In this document: one piece after another, positions 44,634 to 52,989 of the stretch
How positions within the stretch are numbered: the stretch's first letter is position 1
Layout of the letters: the number at the start of each line of letters is the position of its first letter
NCBI GenBank assembly: GCA_041396045.1
Contig: JAWKZI010000002.1
Location: 205,284 to 269,283 of the forward strand
Source: SHZI01 sp041396045
GTDB taxonomy: Bacteria; Pseudomonadota; Gammaproteobacteria; Steroidobacterales; GCA-2729495
Direction: 5' to 3'
DNA: 64,000 nucleotides
Notes under the pieces: model-generated
Databases searched by the model: none
The model's input: only the letters and a program-made list of their open reading frames with translations
Told to the model about the DNA's origin: nothing
Position numbers and translations under genes: made by a program

Positions 44634-44880
44634 GCACGGTGTTCAGCCGTGTTCGATTTGGGAATGCACTCCGTGGCCCGCGGCATCCCGGCGGGAAATC
44701 CCTTCCGCCTGGCGTGCGGCACGCCTTTTCGGCCGACAAGACACCCGCCACGCTGCCGCTCGCTGGGTCGGTGATTGAACTCCCATCGGACTCGAGAACA
44801 ACGCGATACCCCGACTCACCGACGACACGCGGACGACGGAGTGCGTTAAGACAATCGATCGCGGTGGAAACCGCTCCTAC
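44630..44880. mobile_element. palindromic REP-type element between two stop codons
   Basis: The gap between the esterase and valS is bounded by inverted copies of a ~55-base sequence. Read inward from both ends, shared blocks occur in the same order: GTAGG, CGGT, CCG, TCGATT, GCACTCCGT, CCGCG. The right end (minus strand) reads GTAGGAGCGG...CCGCGATC with a GCGGT/ACCGC stem, closely like the REP sequences of Pseudomonas putida and xanthomonads (CTCCTAC next to a GC stem). The TAG in each GTAGG end is the stop codon of the neighbouring gene. Inner sequence holds further small palindromes (GGCGTGCGGCACGCC). No protein is encoded; a non-autonomous element or REP doublet is the best description. 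Confidence 0.6.
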
Positions 44881-47740
44881 GGCGGTGTCGTGATCGAGGC
44901 GAGTTGCTGTAGCTGGGCGTCCAGCTTGGCCAGGTCTCGTTGCAAGCCTTCCAGCCGCTGCTGTTCCTTGGCGACAACTTCTGCAGGAGCGTTGCTGGCA
45001 AAACTTCCGGAATTCAACTTCTGTTCGACTCTGTCCAGGTCGGCGGCGGTCTTTTGCCGGTTCTTTGTCAGTCGTGCCTGTTCCGCGGCGACATCGATCA
45101 GCCCCGCCATGGGTACCAGCACACTGAGTTCACCCACCAGTGCCGTTGCACTCGGTGGAACTTTCATGCCAGGTTCCAGTACTTCAATATCTGCAAGCCT
45201 TGCGAGCTCCCGCAGATATCGATCATGGGTCCGCAACATGCCCAGATCGTGCTCTGTTGCATAGCGGAGCAGTACGGGGATGCGCTTGGCAGGTGAGATA
45301 TTCATCTCGCCACGGATCTGGCGCACCGCCAGGATAAAGCCCTGAATCCACTTGAGCTCAGCTTCGGCTTCGTCATCCATGGGGAACGAAGCAGGGTCTG
45401 GCCAGGGCTGAGTCATGATGGAGTCGCCACAGACACCGGCCAGCGGACCGACACGCTGCCAGATTTCCTCAGTGATGTAGGGCATGAGTGGATGGCTGGC
45501 ACGGAGCAGGGCCTCCAGCGCCGTGACCAGCGTTCGACGGGTCACCGATTGCTCTCGCGGTGAAACATCGGCGCTCTGCAAAATCGGTTTGGTCAGTTCC
45601 AGGTACCAGTCGCAGTACTCATTCCATATGAATTCATAAAGTGACCGGGCCGCGAGATCGAAGCGATAGCTGGCGAAATGGCCGGCGACTGCCTCCAGGG
45701 TTTTGCCGAGCCGGGAGAGGATCCAGCGATCGGCAAGGCCCGGGGTGGCCAGCGCCGTGGCACCGGATGCCAGTTCGTGGTTTTCGACATTCATCAGCAC
45801 GTAGCGCGCGGCATTCCAGATCTTGTTGCAGAAATTCCGGTAACCCTCGATGCGGTTCAGGTCGAAACGGATGTCGCGCCCGTGACTGGCCAGCGCCGCG
45901 AAGCTGAAGCGCAAGGAATCGCTGCCGTAGTCAGGAATACCGTTGGGGAATTGCTTCTTCGTGGCTTTTTCGATGCGGGGCTTCAGTTGTGGCTGCATGA
46001 GACCCGTGGTTCGCTTGGCAATCAGTCCGGGCAGGTCAATGCCGTCGATGAGGTCGAGTGGATCAATGATGTTGCCCTTGGACTTGGACATCTTGTCGCC
46101 ATTCTCATCGCGGATGAGGCCGGTGATGTATACCTCCCGGAAAGGGACCTCGCCGACAAACTTCAGGCCCATCATGATCATTCGGGCAACCCAGAAGAAG
46201 ATAATGTCGAAGCCGGTTACCAGTACGCTGGTCGGGTAGTAGGTTCGAAGTTCGGGTGTTTCGTCAGGCCAGCCGAGTGTCGAAAAGGGCCACAAAGCCG
46301 ACGAAAACCACGTGTCGAGCACATCCTCGTCCTGACGAAGCACCACGTCAGCACCCAGATGGTTTTGTGAGCGCACTTCTTCCTCGGTGTGTCCCACAAA
46401 GACCTGTCCATCCCGGGCATACCACGCCGGGATCCGGTGTCCCCACCAGAGCTGCCGGCTGATGCACCAGTCCTGGATGTTGTTCATCCACTGGTAGTAG
46501 GTCTTGTCCCAGTTCTCGGGGATGAAACGAATTCGTCCGTCCTTAACGGCGGCAATGGCCGGTTCCGCCAGTGGTGCAATCTTTACGTACCACTGGTCCG
46601 TGAGCCAGGGCTCGAGAATGGCATTGCTACGGTCGCCGCGTGGAACCTGCAGGGTGTGGGCATCGATGCGCTCGACGAGTTGCATGGCCGTCAGGAGTTC
46701 GACGATTTGCCGGCGCGCGTCGACGCGGTCCAGGCCGCGCAGGGCCTCCGGAATTTCGGCCAGAGCCTGCGCCGGGTCGTAGCCATCCACAGCAGCATCC
46801 GGCCGACTGATGATCCTGGCATCCTGGTCCAGAACATTAATCAGAGGCAGGTCGTGACGCTTGCCCATCTCGTAGTCGTTGAAATCGTGCCCTGGTGTGA
46901 TCTTGACGCAACCCGAACCGAACTCGGGATCAACGTAGTCGTCGGCAATGACCGGGATCAGGCGATTGGTTAACGGCAGGCGGACCTGCTTCCCGACGAA
47001 TGCCTTGTAGCGCTCGTCAGCCGGATGCACAGCCACCGCGGTATCGCCGAGCATTGTCTCGGGTCGTGTTGTTGCCACGACGAGTTGTCCACTGCCGTCA
47101 GCCAGCGGATAACGCAAGTGCCATAGAGACCCTGCTCGGCTTCCGACTGCACTTCCAGGTCGGAGAGGGCCGTGTGCAGTACCGGGTCCCAGTTCACAAG
47201 TCGCTTGCCCCGATAGATCAGACCTTCGCGATGCAGGCGCACGAAAACCTCTGTAACCGCACGGGAGAGGCCTTCATCCATTGTGAAGCGGTCGCGCGAC
47301 CAGTCCACGGAACTGCCCAGCCGGCGCATCTGCCGGGTGATGGTGCCGCCAGATTCACGCTTCCACTGCCACACGCGCTCGACGAACGCTTCCCGGCCGA
47401 GTTCGACACGGCTGCTGCCTTCGGCGTTTAACTGCCGCTCAACAACCATTTGTGTCGCAATGCCGGCATGATCTGTTCCGGGTTGCCACAGGGTGTTATA
47501 GCCACGCATGCGGTGGAAACGGATCAGTGCATCCTGGAGGGTGTGTTGAAACGCATGGCCCATGTGCAGGGTTCCTGTCACATTGGGCGGCGGAATCATG
47601 ATGCAGTAGGACGGGCCACGGCCGGATGGCGTGAAGTAGCCTGCAGCTTCCCAGCGGGCATACCACTGCTGTTCTATGTCGGCAGGTTGATAGGCCTTGT
47701 CAAGCGGTGCGGGAGCGCTGTCGGCCGATTCATCGGTCAC
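44877..47740 (-). CDS. valS: valyl-tRNA synthetase (frame interrupted once)
   Basis: About 955 residues across both frames. N-terminal part: HIGH as PPPNVTGTLHMGHAFQH, WQPGTDHAGIATQ. C-terminal part: editing domain VATTRPETMLGDTAVAVHP, KMSKS as DKMSKSKGNIIDPLDLIDG, and the C-terminal coiled coil (LTKNRQKTAADLDRVEQKL, EQQRLEGLQRDLAKLDAQL). The frame changes once, near 47131: the sequence GAGCAGGGTCTCTA needs one more base to read EQGSLWHLRYPLADG. ValS is essential and single copy in most bacteria, so I infer an assembly indel. Start is GTG 47740, directly after the small protein's TGA. Its TAG stop lies in the end of the REP-type element. Confidence 0.93.
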
Positions 47741-48031
47741 TCATTCTTCCTTGATGTCTTCTTCAAAATGTTCGCGAAGCACCTGGTCTATCAGATCAGG
47801 TAGTTCGTGCCTGAGCTGGCCGACAACTTCATCGAAGAGGGTCGCCTCCATCTCCTTGTAAGCCTGGTGCAACAATTTCTCGATCAACATGAAACTGCCC
47901 GTGGCAATGCGCAACTGCAGTTCCGCCAACTCGGACTCCGTCAGGGCAGGGCGAGCAACTTCATCCACGGCACTGCGCCGCGGGCGGGCTACTGCATCGG
48001 TCAGCACTGGAATGCGGGTACGGTCGATCAT
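47741..48031 (-). CDS. small hypothetical protein between holC and valS
   Basis: 96 residues from ATG 48031, which makes a TGATG overlap with the holC stop; its own TGA abuts the valS GTG. The N-terminus is basic with RTRIPVLTDAVARPRR, a short IPVLT-type motif seen at the start of some unassigned proteobacterial proteins, followed by an acidic, fully helical part (ALTESELAELQLRIATGS, ALFDEVVGQLRHELPDLIDQVLREHFEEDIKEE pattern). No enzyme motif, signal peptide or membrane segment. Tight coupling to holC and valS argues that it is translated. Function not recognised. Confidence 0.75.
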   Translation of the reverse strand: MIDRTRIPVLTDAVARPRRSAVDEVARPALTESELAELQLRIATGSFMLIEKLLHQAYKEMEATLFDEVVGQLRHELPDLIDQVLREHFEEDIKEE

Positions 48032-48465
48032 CAACTTACCTCGTGAGTTTCCGGGGCCAGCCCCTGTTCACGGTAGTATCGATGACGGGACCGGCCAGCC
48101 TCGCGACCTTCCGGGCTGCCATCGACAATTTCGGCGATGCGAGCATAGCGATCGTAGAATTCCGGAACGGTATTGCCGAGGTTGATCAGCAGATCGGCCA
48201 TGCCCCCGTCGCTGCCATCAGTGCCTATGGTGATTGGCGCAACCGGCTGCACGCCAGACACCAGCAACTCGTGAGGGACAAAGCTTCCCTGTCTGAACGT
48301 CCAGAGCAGATTATCCAGCTGGCGTGCCATGTCAGCATCGGCCGTATGGGCATAAATGCGGTTGTCCAGCTTCCAGGCCTTCTCTGCCAGCCGACAGGCA
48401 AAGCCGAGGCGGGCCGTCGGCCCGCCATTGCTCAATACGTAAAACGAAACTCGCGTTGCAGACAT
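48031..48465 (-). CDS. holC: DNA polymerase III subunit chi
   Basis: 144 residues from ATG 48465 (MSATRVSFYVLSN); the open frame continues further up into pepA but that part is not conserved. Chi has a simple alpha/beta fold: CRLAEKAWKLDNRIYAHTADADMARQLDNLLWTFRQGSFVPHELL is the recognised middle and HYYREQGL..., here HRYYREQGLAPETHEV, the usual ending. It links single-stranded-DNA-binding protein to the clamp loader through psi. Order pepA-holC-(small gene)-valS is the standard gammaproteobacterial arrangement with one extra gene. Confidence 0.92.
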   Translation of the reverse strand: MSATRVSFYVLSNGGPTARLGFACRLAEKAWKLDNRIYAHTADADMARQLDNLLWTFRQGSFVPHELLVSGVQPVAPITIGTDGSDGGMADLLINLGNTVPEFYDRYARIAEIVDGSPEGREAGRSRHRYYREQGLAPETHEVS

Positions 48466-48509
48466 CGTCGGATTGATTTCTGAAGATCCGTACAGGTGTT
48501 GGTGTCGCC

Positions 48510-49994
48510 CTATTTGCGGTCGATCAGAAACTCCATCAGCAAGGGAATGGGCCGCCCGGTACCGCCCTTTTTGCTGCCCGAATTCCATGCCGTACCCGCA
48601 ATATCCAGGTGGGCCCATTCAGTCGTGCCCACGAAGCGGGAGAGAAAGCTGGCTGCCGTAATGGTGCCCGCATCCCGTCCCCCGATGTTGGCGACATCGG
48701 CAAACGGACTTTTCAGCAATTCGGCATAGTCGTCATCCAGCGGCAGGCGCCAGGCGCGGTCATCGGCGGCCTGTCCGGCATCCAGCAGTGCATTGACCAG
48801 TTTGTCGGAGTTACCAAGCAGTCCGGAGCGGACCCGTCCGAGGGCAACGAGACAAGCTCCGGTCAGCGTCGCTATATCAATCAGCGCGGCCGGTTTGAAG
48901 CGCAAAGCGTAATTAAGGGCGTCACAGAGAATCAGCCGGCCCTCTGCATCCGTATTGAGGATTTCTACAGTCTGGCCAGACATGGTGCGGACAATGTCGC
49001 CGGGTCGTGTTGCCGTGCCACTGGGCATGTTTTCGCACGTTGGTACCACGCCAACCACATTGATCGGCAGCTTCAGTTCCGTGACTGCCTGCATGACCCC
49101 GATAACTGTTGCAGCCCCGCACATGTCGTACTTCATCTCGTCCATGGCGCCGGCAGGCTTGATCGAGATACCGCCGGAGTCAAAGGTGATGCCCTTGCCG
49201 ACCAGTACCACAGGCTTGTCGGCCGCCCGACCACCGTTGTACTGGAGCACGATGAAGCGCGGTGGCTCTGCGGCTCCTTGTGTCACGGCCAGAAAGGCAC
49301 CCATCCGGAGCTTGCGGATCGCCGCCACGGTCAGTGACTGCACGTGCAGGTTCTTGCCGCTTTTGGCAAGCGTGCGGGCACGCTCCACCAGGTAGCTGGG
49401 CGTACAGACATTCGCTGGCAAGTTACCCAGATCTTTGGCCAGTGCCACAGCTCGTCCGATTGCTTCGCCGTGGGCGACGCCCCGGCGCATTGATTGATTG
49501 TCGCGTCGGGTCCCGGCAATACCCAGCTTCTGCAAGTGGACTTTGCTGTCGTCCGGCTCGGATTTCATGGCCGTGAACCGGTAGCTGACCGATTGCCAGG
49601 TTTCGACAGCCAGCCGGGCGCGTCTATAGGCATCGGCGTCGGAGACGCTCTCGCCAGTCAGGTACAGGATTGCATCGCGATATCTGGTGCGGGCAATCGC
49701 GGTCAGGGCACCATGTAGCGCCTTGCGCCAGATTTTGCGATCCAGCTTTTTGCGGTCGCCCAGGCTGACCAGCAGGATTCGACGGGCGGGGAGGTCTGCC
49801 GTTTCGGTCAGCAGGAGCATCTCGCCGGCGGCACTCCTGATATCGCGATTCTTGATCGCTCTGGATATGAGGCCATTTCCGGCGGCATCCAGGCTCTTGG
49901 CCGACGCAGGCAGGTCGCCATCGCTGTAGACCGGAACGATGGCGCATTCGGTTTTCTGTTTGTTGGCGGCATTATTCTGTATCTGGAATTTCAT
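48510..49994 (-). CDS. pepA: leucyl aminopeptidase (cytosol aminopeptidase)
   Basis: About 494 residues. M17 catalytic domain complete: VLVGKGITFDSGGISIKP, KYDMCGAATVIG and the signature NTDAEGRLILCDAL, supplying Lys, Asp and Glu ligands of two metals. The N-terminal domain, which in E. coli PepA also binds DNA, is present. It removes N-terminal residues from peptides; E. coli PepA also serves as a repressor and recombination accessory. Start at ATG 49994 (MKFQIQNNAANKQ), with AGGGTG eight bases ahead; an in-frame GTG at 50000 is less likely. Divergent from lptF over 218 bases that contain a 14-bp tandem repeat. Confidence 0.95.
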   Translation of the reverse strand: MKFQIQNNAANKQKTECAIVPVYSDGDLPASAKSLDAAGNGLISRAIKNRDIRSAAGEMLLLTETADLPARRILLVSLGDRKKLDRKIWRKALHGALTAIARTRYRDAILYLTGESVSDADAYRRARLAVETWQSVSYRFTAMKSEPDDSKVHLQKLGIAGTRRDNQSMRRGVAHGEAIGRAVALAKDLGNLPANVCTPSYLVERARTLAKSGKNLHVQSLTVAAIRKLRMGAFLAVTQGAAEPPRFIVLQYNGGRAADKPVVLVGKGITFDSGGISIKPAGAMDEMKYDMCGAATVIGVMQAVTELKLPINVVGVVPTCENMPSGTATRPGDIVRTMSGQTVEILNTDAEGRLILCDALNYALRFKPAALIDIATLTGACLVALGRVRSGLLGNSDKLVNALLDAGQAADDRAWRLPLDDDYAELLKSPFADVANIGGRDAGTITAASFLSRFVGTTEWAHLDIAGTAWNSGSKKGGTGRPIPLLMEFLIDRK

Positions 49995-50017
49995 ATTCAC
50001 CCTTGTTGCTGCGTCTA

Positions 50018-50059
50018 GTCTTGCTGCCGGAGTCTTGCTGCCGGCGTTTTGCTGATGGG
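50018..50059. repeat. 14-bp tandem repeat in the pepA leader
   Basis: Plus-strand copies: 50018-50031 GTCTTGCTGCCGGA, 50032-50045 GTCTTGCTGCCGGC, 50046-50059 GTTTTGCTGATGGG. The first two differ at one base. The array starts 24 bases ahead of the pepA start codon on the minus strand and may continue as a decayed copy (GCAGCAACA) nearer to the gene. Confidence 0.8.
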
Positions 50060-50212
50060 TCGAACCTAAGGGGCGCTTGACTCAGTCCGGCCGCTAAACC
50101 AAGGTGTAGGCACGCTTGGATGGTCAGCTTGAAATCCTGATGAAACGCCCGGTCCGGAACGCCGATCAGTGTACTCGATTCATCCGGGGGCGGGCCAAGC
50201 CCGGCCGTTGAG

Positions 50213-51313
50213 ATGCCCCGGATTCTTCATCGTTACCTGTTGCGCGAGTCCCTGTACGCCTGGCTCGTGGTCACCATTGTGCTGCTGCTGATTCTGATGA
50301 CCAACCAGTTTGCCTCGGTCGTCGGCGATGCGGCAGCCAACAAGTTGCCACGCACAGCCATTCTGGAAGTCATGGGTCTGACCACGATTCAGTACCTCAC
50401 GATCCTCATTCCGGTCGGCTTCTTTCTGGCAGTGATGCTGGCGCTGGCCAGGCTGTATCACGACAGTGAAATGGCCGCGATGATGGCCTGCGGGAGTGGG
50501 TCCTGCACAGCTCTATCGCGCGATTCTGACTCTGGGCGTGGCTTTGGCAGTGGTGGTGGGCCTGCTGGCTCTGGTCATATCGCCGGCGGCCCTTCGCCAG
50601 GTCGAAGTACTGGCACCCAGGCCAAGCGCGAGGCCAGCCTTGGCCTGCTGGTGCCGGGTCGCTTTGTCAGCTTTGCGGACGGCGCAGCCGCGCTGTATGC
50701 CGAGTCGGTGGCGCCAGACGGCCATCTGCACCAGGTTTTCGTTCAGCGGCGACGAGGTGACAAGGTTGAAGTCATTGTTGCCGACGAAGCCTGGCAGGAG
50801 GATGCCGGCAACGGCGTGAGGATACTGACCTTCGCACATGGCCGGCGTTACGAAGGTGAGCCCGGAAATCCCAAATTCCGGATACTGCAGTTTGCGGAGC
50901 ACGGGATTCCAGTTGAACTGCCAGCCAGCGGGCCGCCCAAGGTGAGACCGGAAGCGCGGACCCTGCGCGACCTGCTTGGCTCGACTGACTCTGCAGACCG
51001 GGCCGAGCTGCAGTGGCGGATTGGCGTCCCCCTGACCTTGCTGGTGCTCGCGATCCTTGCGGTGCCGCTGGCGCGTACGGAACCACGCAGCGGGCGATTT
51101 TCCGGACTGGCGTCCGCAGTGCTCGTCTACCTGATTTACGCCAACCTGCTGGCCGCAGGGCGTGGCTGGCTGGAGCGCGGGCAAGTTCCGGAGGTGGTCG
51201 GCCTGTGGTGGGTGCACGCGCTGTTCCTGCTGGTTGCTGCAGCCATGCTGGTCTACCAGCACGGGTCATGGCGGGCGTGGCTGGGAAGAAAGCGCCCGGT
51301 GATGGCGTCATGA
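50213..51313 (+). CDS. lptF: LPS export ABC transporter permease LptF (internal frame disturbance)
   Basis: 366 codons as sequenced. LptF with LptG and LptB2 drives lipopolysaccharide out of the inner membrane. N-terminal helix LHRYLLRESLYAWLVVTIVLLLILMTNQFA, the coupling region LARLYHDSEMAAMMACG, the periplasmic beta-jellyroll (GLLVPGRFVSFADGAAALY, HGRRYEGEPGNPKFRI) and the C-terminal helices (LVLAILAVPLARTEPRSGRFSG) are right. Between about bases 50494 and 50616 the frame reads a Gly/Ser/Pro-rich nonsense stretch of ~45 residues; the neighbouring frame gives the expected helix VGPAQLYRAILTLGVALAVVVG and LLALVISPAALRQVEVLA. Two indels that cancel (near 50494 and at CCC 50615-50617) explain it. 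Ten bases separate it from lptG. Confidence 0.92.
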   Translation: MPRILHRYLLRESLYAWLVVTIVLLLILMTNQFASVVGDAAANKLPRTAILEVMGLTTIQYLTILIPVGFFLAVMLALARLYHDSEMAAMMACGSGSCTALSRDSDSGRGFGSGGGPAGSGHIAGGPSPGRSTGTQAKREASLGLLVPGRFVSFADGAAALYAESVAPDGHLHQVFVQRRRGDKVEVIVADEAWQEDAGNGVRILTFAHGRRYEGEPGNPKFRILQFAEHGIPVELPASGPPKVRPEARTLRDLLGSTDSADRAELQWRIGVPLTLLVLAILAVPLARTEPRSGRFSGLASAVLVYLIYANLLAAGRGWLERGQVPEVVGLWWVHALFLLVAAAMLVYQHGSWRAWLGRKRPVMAS

Positions 51314-51323
51314 GCAAGGGCTT

Positions 51324-52391
51324 ATGAGAATCATACGGCGGTATCTGTTGCGATCGATTCTGGCCACAACCGGACTTGTGATCGCTGTATTCCTGAGTCT
51401 CGGCGCCTTTATCAAATTTGTGAGCCAGCTCGACGATATAGGTGTTGGTGACTACGGCCTGTTCGATGCTCTGGGCTGGGTGGCGTTACAGATGCCAACC
51501 ATATTCGCCCAGTTGCTGCCGATGGCCACGCTGCTAGGTGCGCTGCTGGGTCTTGGCGCACTTGCCAGTCGCAGCGAGCTCGTTGTACTGCAGACTGCTG
51601 GCGTGTCTCCACGGGACCTGGCTCGTGCGGTGCTCCTTACCGGTGTGTTGCTCGCGGTCGTCGGTTTTCTCGTCAGTCTCTACCTCGCCCCACCGCTGGA
51701 GCGCTATGCGCGCCAGCAACGCGAAGTTGCCAAGTTTGGGCAGGCGGGTGTCAGTTCCAGCGGTGGCACGTGGATTCGGGATAAATCGACCATTCTCAAT
51801 GTGGTTCCGCCGAGCGATCAGCACCCGGCTGGTATGGTCTACGTATTTCGACTGAACAGCAACGGCGGGCTTGAGGCAATCGGTATGGCCGACTCGGTCC
51901 GTGCCGAAGACAATCAACGCTGGTATCTGCACAACTATGCCGAAAGCCGTTTTACGCCCACGGGTGTTGTGGCCAGTCGAATGGAGCGGTCACTGGCGCT
52001 TGACGGGGTCAATCCGGATCTGCTGAGTCTGACGGTCCTCCGCCAGGAAACCATGAGCGGGACAGCACTCTGGCGCTATGTGCAGTACTTGAAACGCAGT
52101 GGGCTGGACGCGCGCAACTACGAAGTCGCCTTCTGGAGCCGCATTGCCTCGGTGCTCGCCATTCCGCTGATGTGCGTTCTGGCACTGCCCTTTGTTCTGG
52201 GTCCATTGCGCTCCGGTGGCGCTGGCGGCCGCATGCTGGCTGGTCTGGGTATAGGGCTGACATGGTTTCTGGTCAGCCGGACGCTGGGGGATGGCGGTGC
52301 GGTCTGGAATCTCAATGCCATTGTCGTGGCGTGGCTACCTACCGCTTTGCTTGCATTGGCCACGCTGGTGGCCATGCAAAGACTCCGCTAA
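51324..52391 (+). CDS. lptG: LPS export ABC transporter permease LptG
   Basis: 355 residues. N-terminus IRRYLLRSILATTGLVIAVFLSLGAFIKFVSQLDDIGVGDY, then helices around LPMATLLGALLGLGALASRSELVVLQTAGVSPRDLA (coupling helix), a periplasmic jellyroll domain (FGQAGVSSSGGTWIRDKSTILNV) and C-terminal helices with VAFWSRIASVLAIPLMCVLALPFVLGPLRSG, followed by GLTWFLVSRTLGDGG. All are standard for LptG, the partner of LptF. The frame is intact. Co-transcribed with lptF; it ends four bases from the convergent RDD gene. Confidence 0.95.
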   Translation: MRIIRRYLLRSILATTGLVIAVFLSLGAFIKFVSQLDDIGVGDYGLFDALGWVALQMPTIFAQLLPMATLLGALLGLGALASRSELVVLQTAGVSPRDLARAVLLTGVLLAVVGFLVSLYLAPPLERYARQQREVAKFGQAGVSSSGGTWIRDKSTILNVVPPSDQHPAGMVYVFRLNSNGGLEAIGMADSVRAEDNQRWYLHNYAESRFTPTGVVASRMERSLALDGVNPDLLSLTVLRQETMSGTALWRYVQYLKRSGLDARNYEVAFWSRIASVLAIPLMCVLALPFVLGPLRSGGAGGRMLAGLGIGLTWFLVSRTLGDGGAVWNLNAIVVAWLPTALLALATLVAMQRLR

Positions 52392-52395
52392 ACCG

Positions 52396-52824
52396 TCAGG
52401 GTTTTCTTCGGGGCAGCAGCACGACGCGGGTTCCGGCCAGCCGGTCGTGCCAGGTCAGTGCGTCCCGGTCGATCCATAGCCAGAACAACCCGAGGCCACA
52501 GCTCAGGACGGACACCACACCGGCAGCGAACCGGATGCCGCCGGTCTTCAGGTCAAGGGGGGCGCCGGACTGCCGTTCTACCTTGAGACGCCACGCGCGC
52601 ATGCCCAGGGTCTGGCCGCCACGCAGCCACGAAGTTACGAAAAAAAAGGCCGCCGTGAGCAGCAGCAAGAGCTGGTAAGCCGGATTGCCAGAGGGAATTG
52701 CCTTGCCACCGTCGACGACCACGATGAGCAAGGTGAGGAACATCCACACCGCAATCAACAGCAACAGATCGTAAGTTCCAGCCGCGAGTCGGCGGAAAAC
52801 CCCAGCAGTTTGCTTTGTGTACAC
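52396..52824 (-). CDS. RDD-family membrane protein
   Basis: 142 residues from GTG 52824. RDD pattern: an N-terminal FRRLAAGTYDLLLLIAVWMFLTLL helix (Arg and Asp of the RDD name, R in FRRL and D in TYD), a second helix ending LLLLLTAAFFFVTSW, the loop RGGQTLGMRAWRLKVERQSG, and the closing helix with LFWLWIDRDALTWHDRLAGTRVV. Three or four membrane segments. The family's role is mostly unknown, with ion transport shown in a few cases. It converges with lptG and lies downstream of tRNA-Glu on the same strand. Confidence 0.87.
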   Translation of the reverse strand: MYTKQTAGVFRRLAAGTYDLLLLIAVWMFLTLLIVVVDGGKAIPSGNPAYQLLLLLTAAFFFVTSWLRGGQTLGMRAWRLKVERQSGAPLDLKTGGIRFAAGVVSVLSCGLGLFWLWIDRDALTWHDRLAGTRVVLLPRRKP

Positions 52825-52843
52825 CGGTAGGCTGTCGATGGTC

Positions 52844-52918
52844 TGGCGCTCCCTACGAGAATCGAACTCGTGTTTCAGCCTTGAGAGGGCCGCGTCCTAA
52901 CCGCTAGACGAAGGGAGC
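52844..52918 (-). tRNA. tRNA-Glu (anticodon CTC)
   Basis: Read on the minus strand, the acceptor arm GCTCCCT pairs with AGGGAGC, the discriminator is G and CCA is encoded (52844-52846). D arm contains CTAGCGGTTAGGAC; the anticodon stem CGGCC/GGCTG closes the loop CTCTCAA with anticodon CTC (codon GAG); the T arm carries GAGTTCGATTCTC. The overall form matches bacterial tRNA-Glu. A sigma-70-type promoter lies 25-55 bases upstream. Confidence 0.95.
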
Positions 52919-52949
52919 CGTGTGACTGTGCCGCTATGGCGGGGCTGCT

Positions 52950-52977
52950 ATTATAGGCAGCTAACCCGCTGGCTCAA
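52950..52977 (-). promoter_or_regulatory. promoter of tRNA-Glu
   Basis: On the minus strand: -35 TTGAGC (52972-52977), 16-base spacer, -10 TATAAT (52950-52955), then a GC-rich stretch AGCAGCCCCGCC ahead of the tRNA. A GC-rich discriminator is the usual mark of stringently controlled stable-RNA promoters. Leader length to the mature tRNA would be about 25 bases. Confidence 0.75.
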
Positions 52978-52989
52978 GCCGGAGCAGAA

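Noticed and set aside
44660..44870. A small gene inside the palindromic element
   Set aside because: No frame has a start with a ribosome-binding site and a plausible product; the inverted symmetry explains the sequence better.
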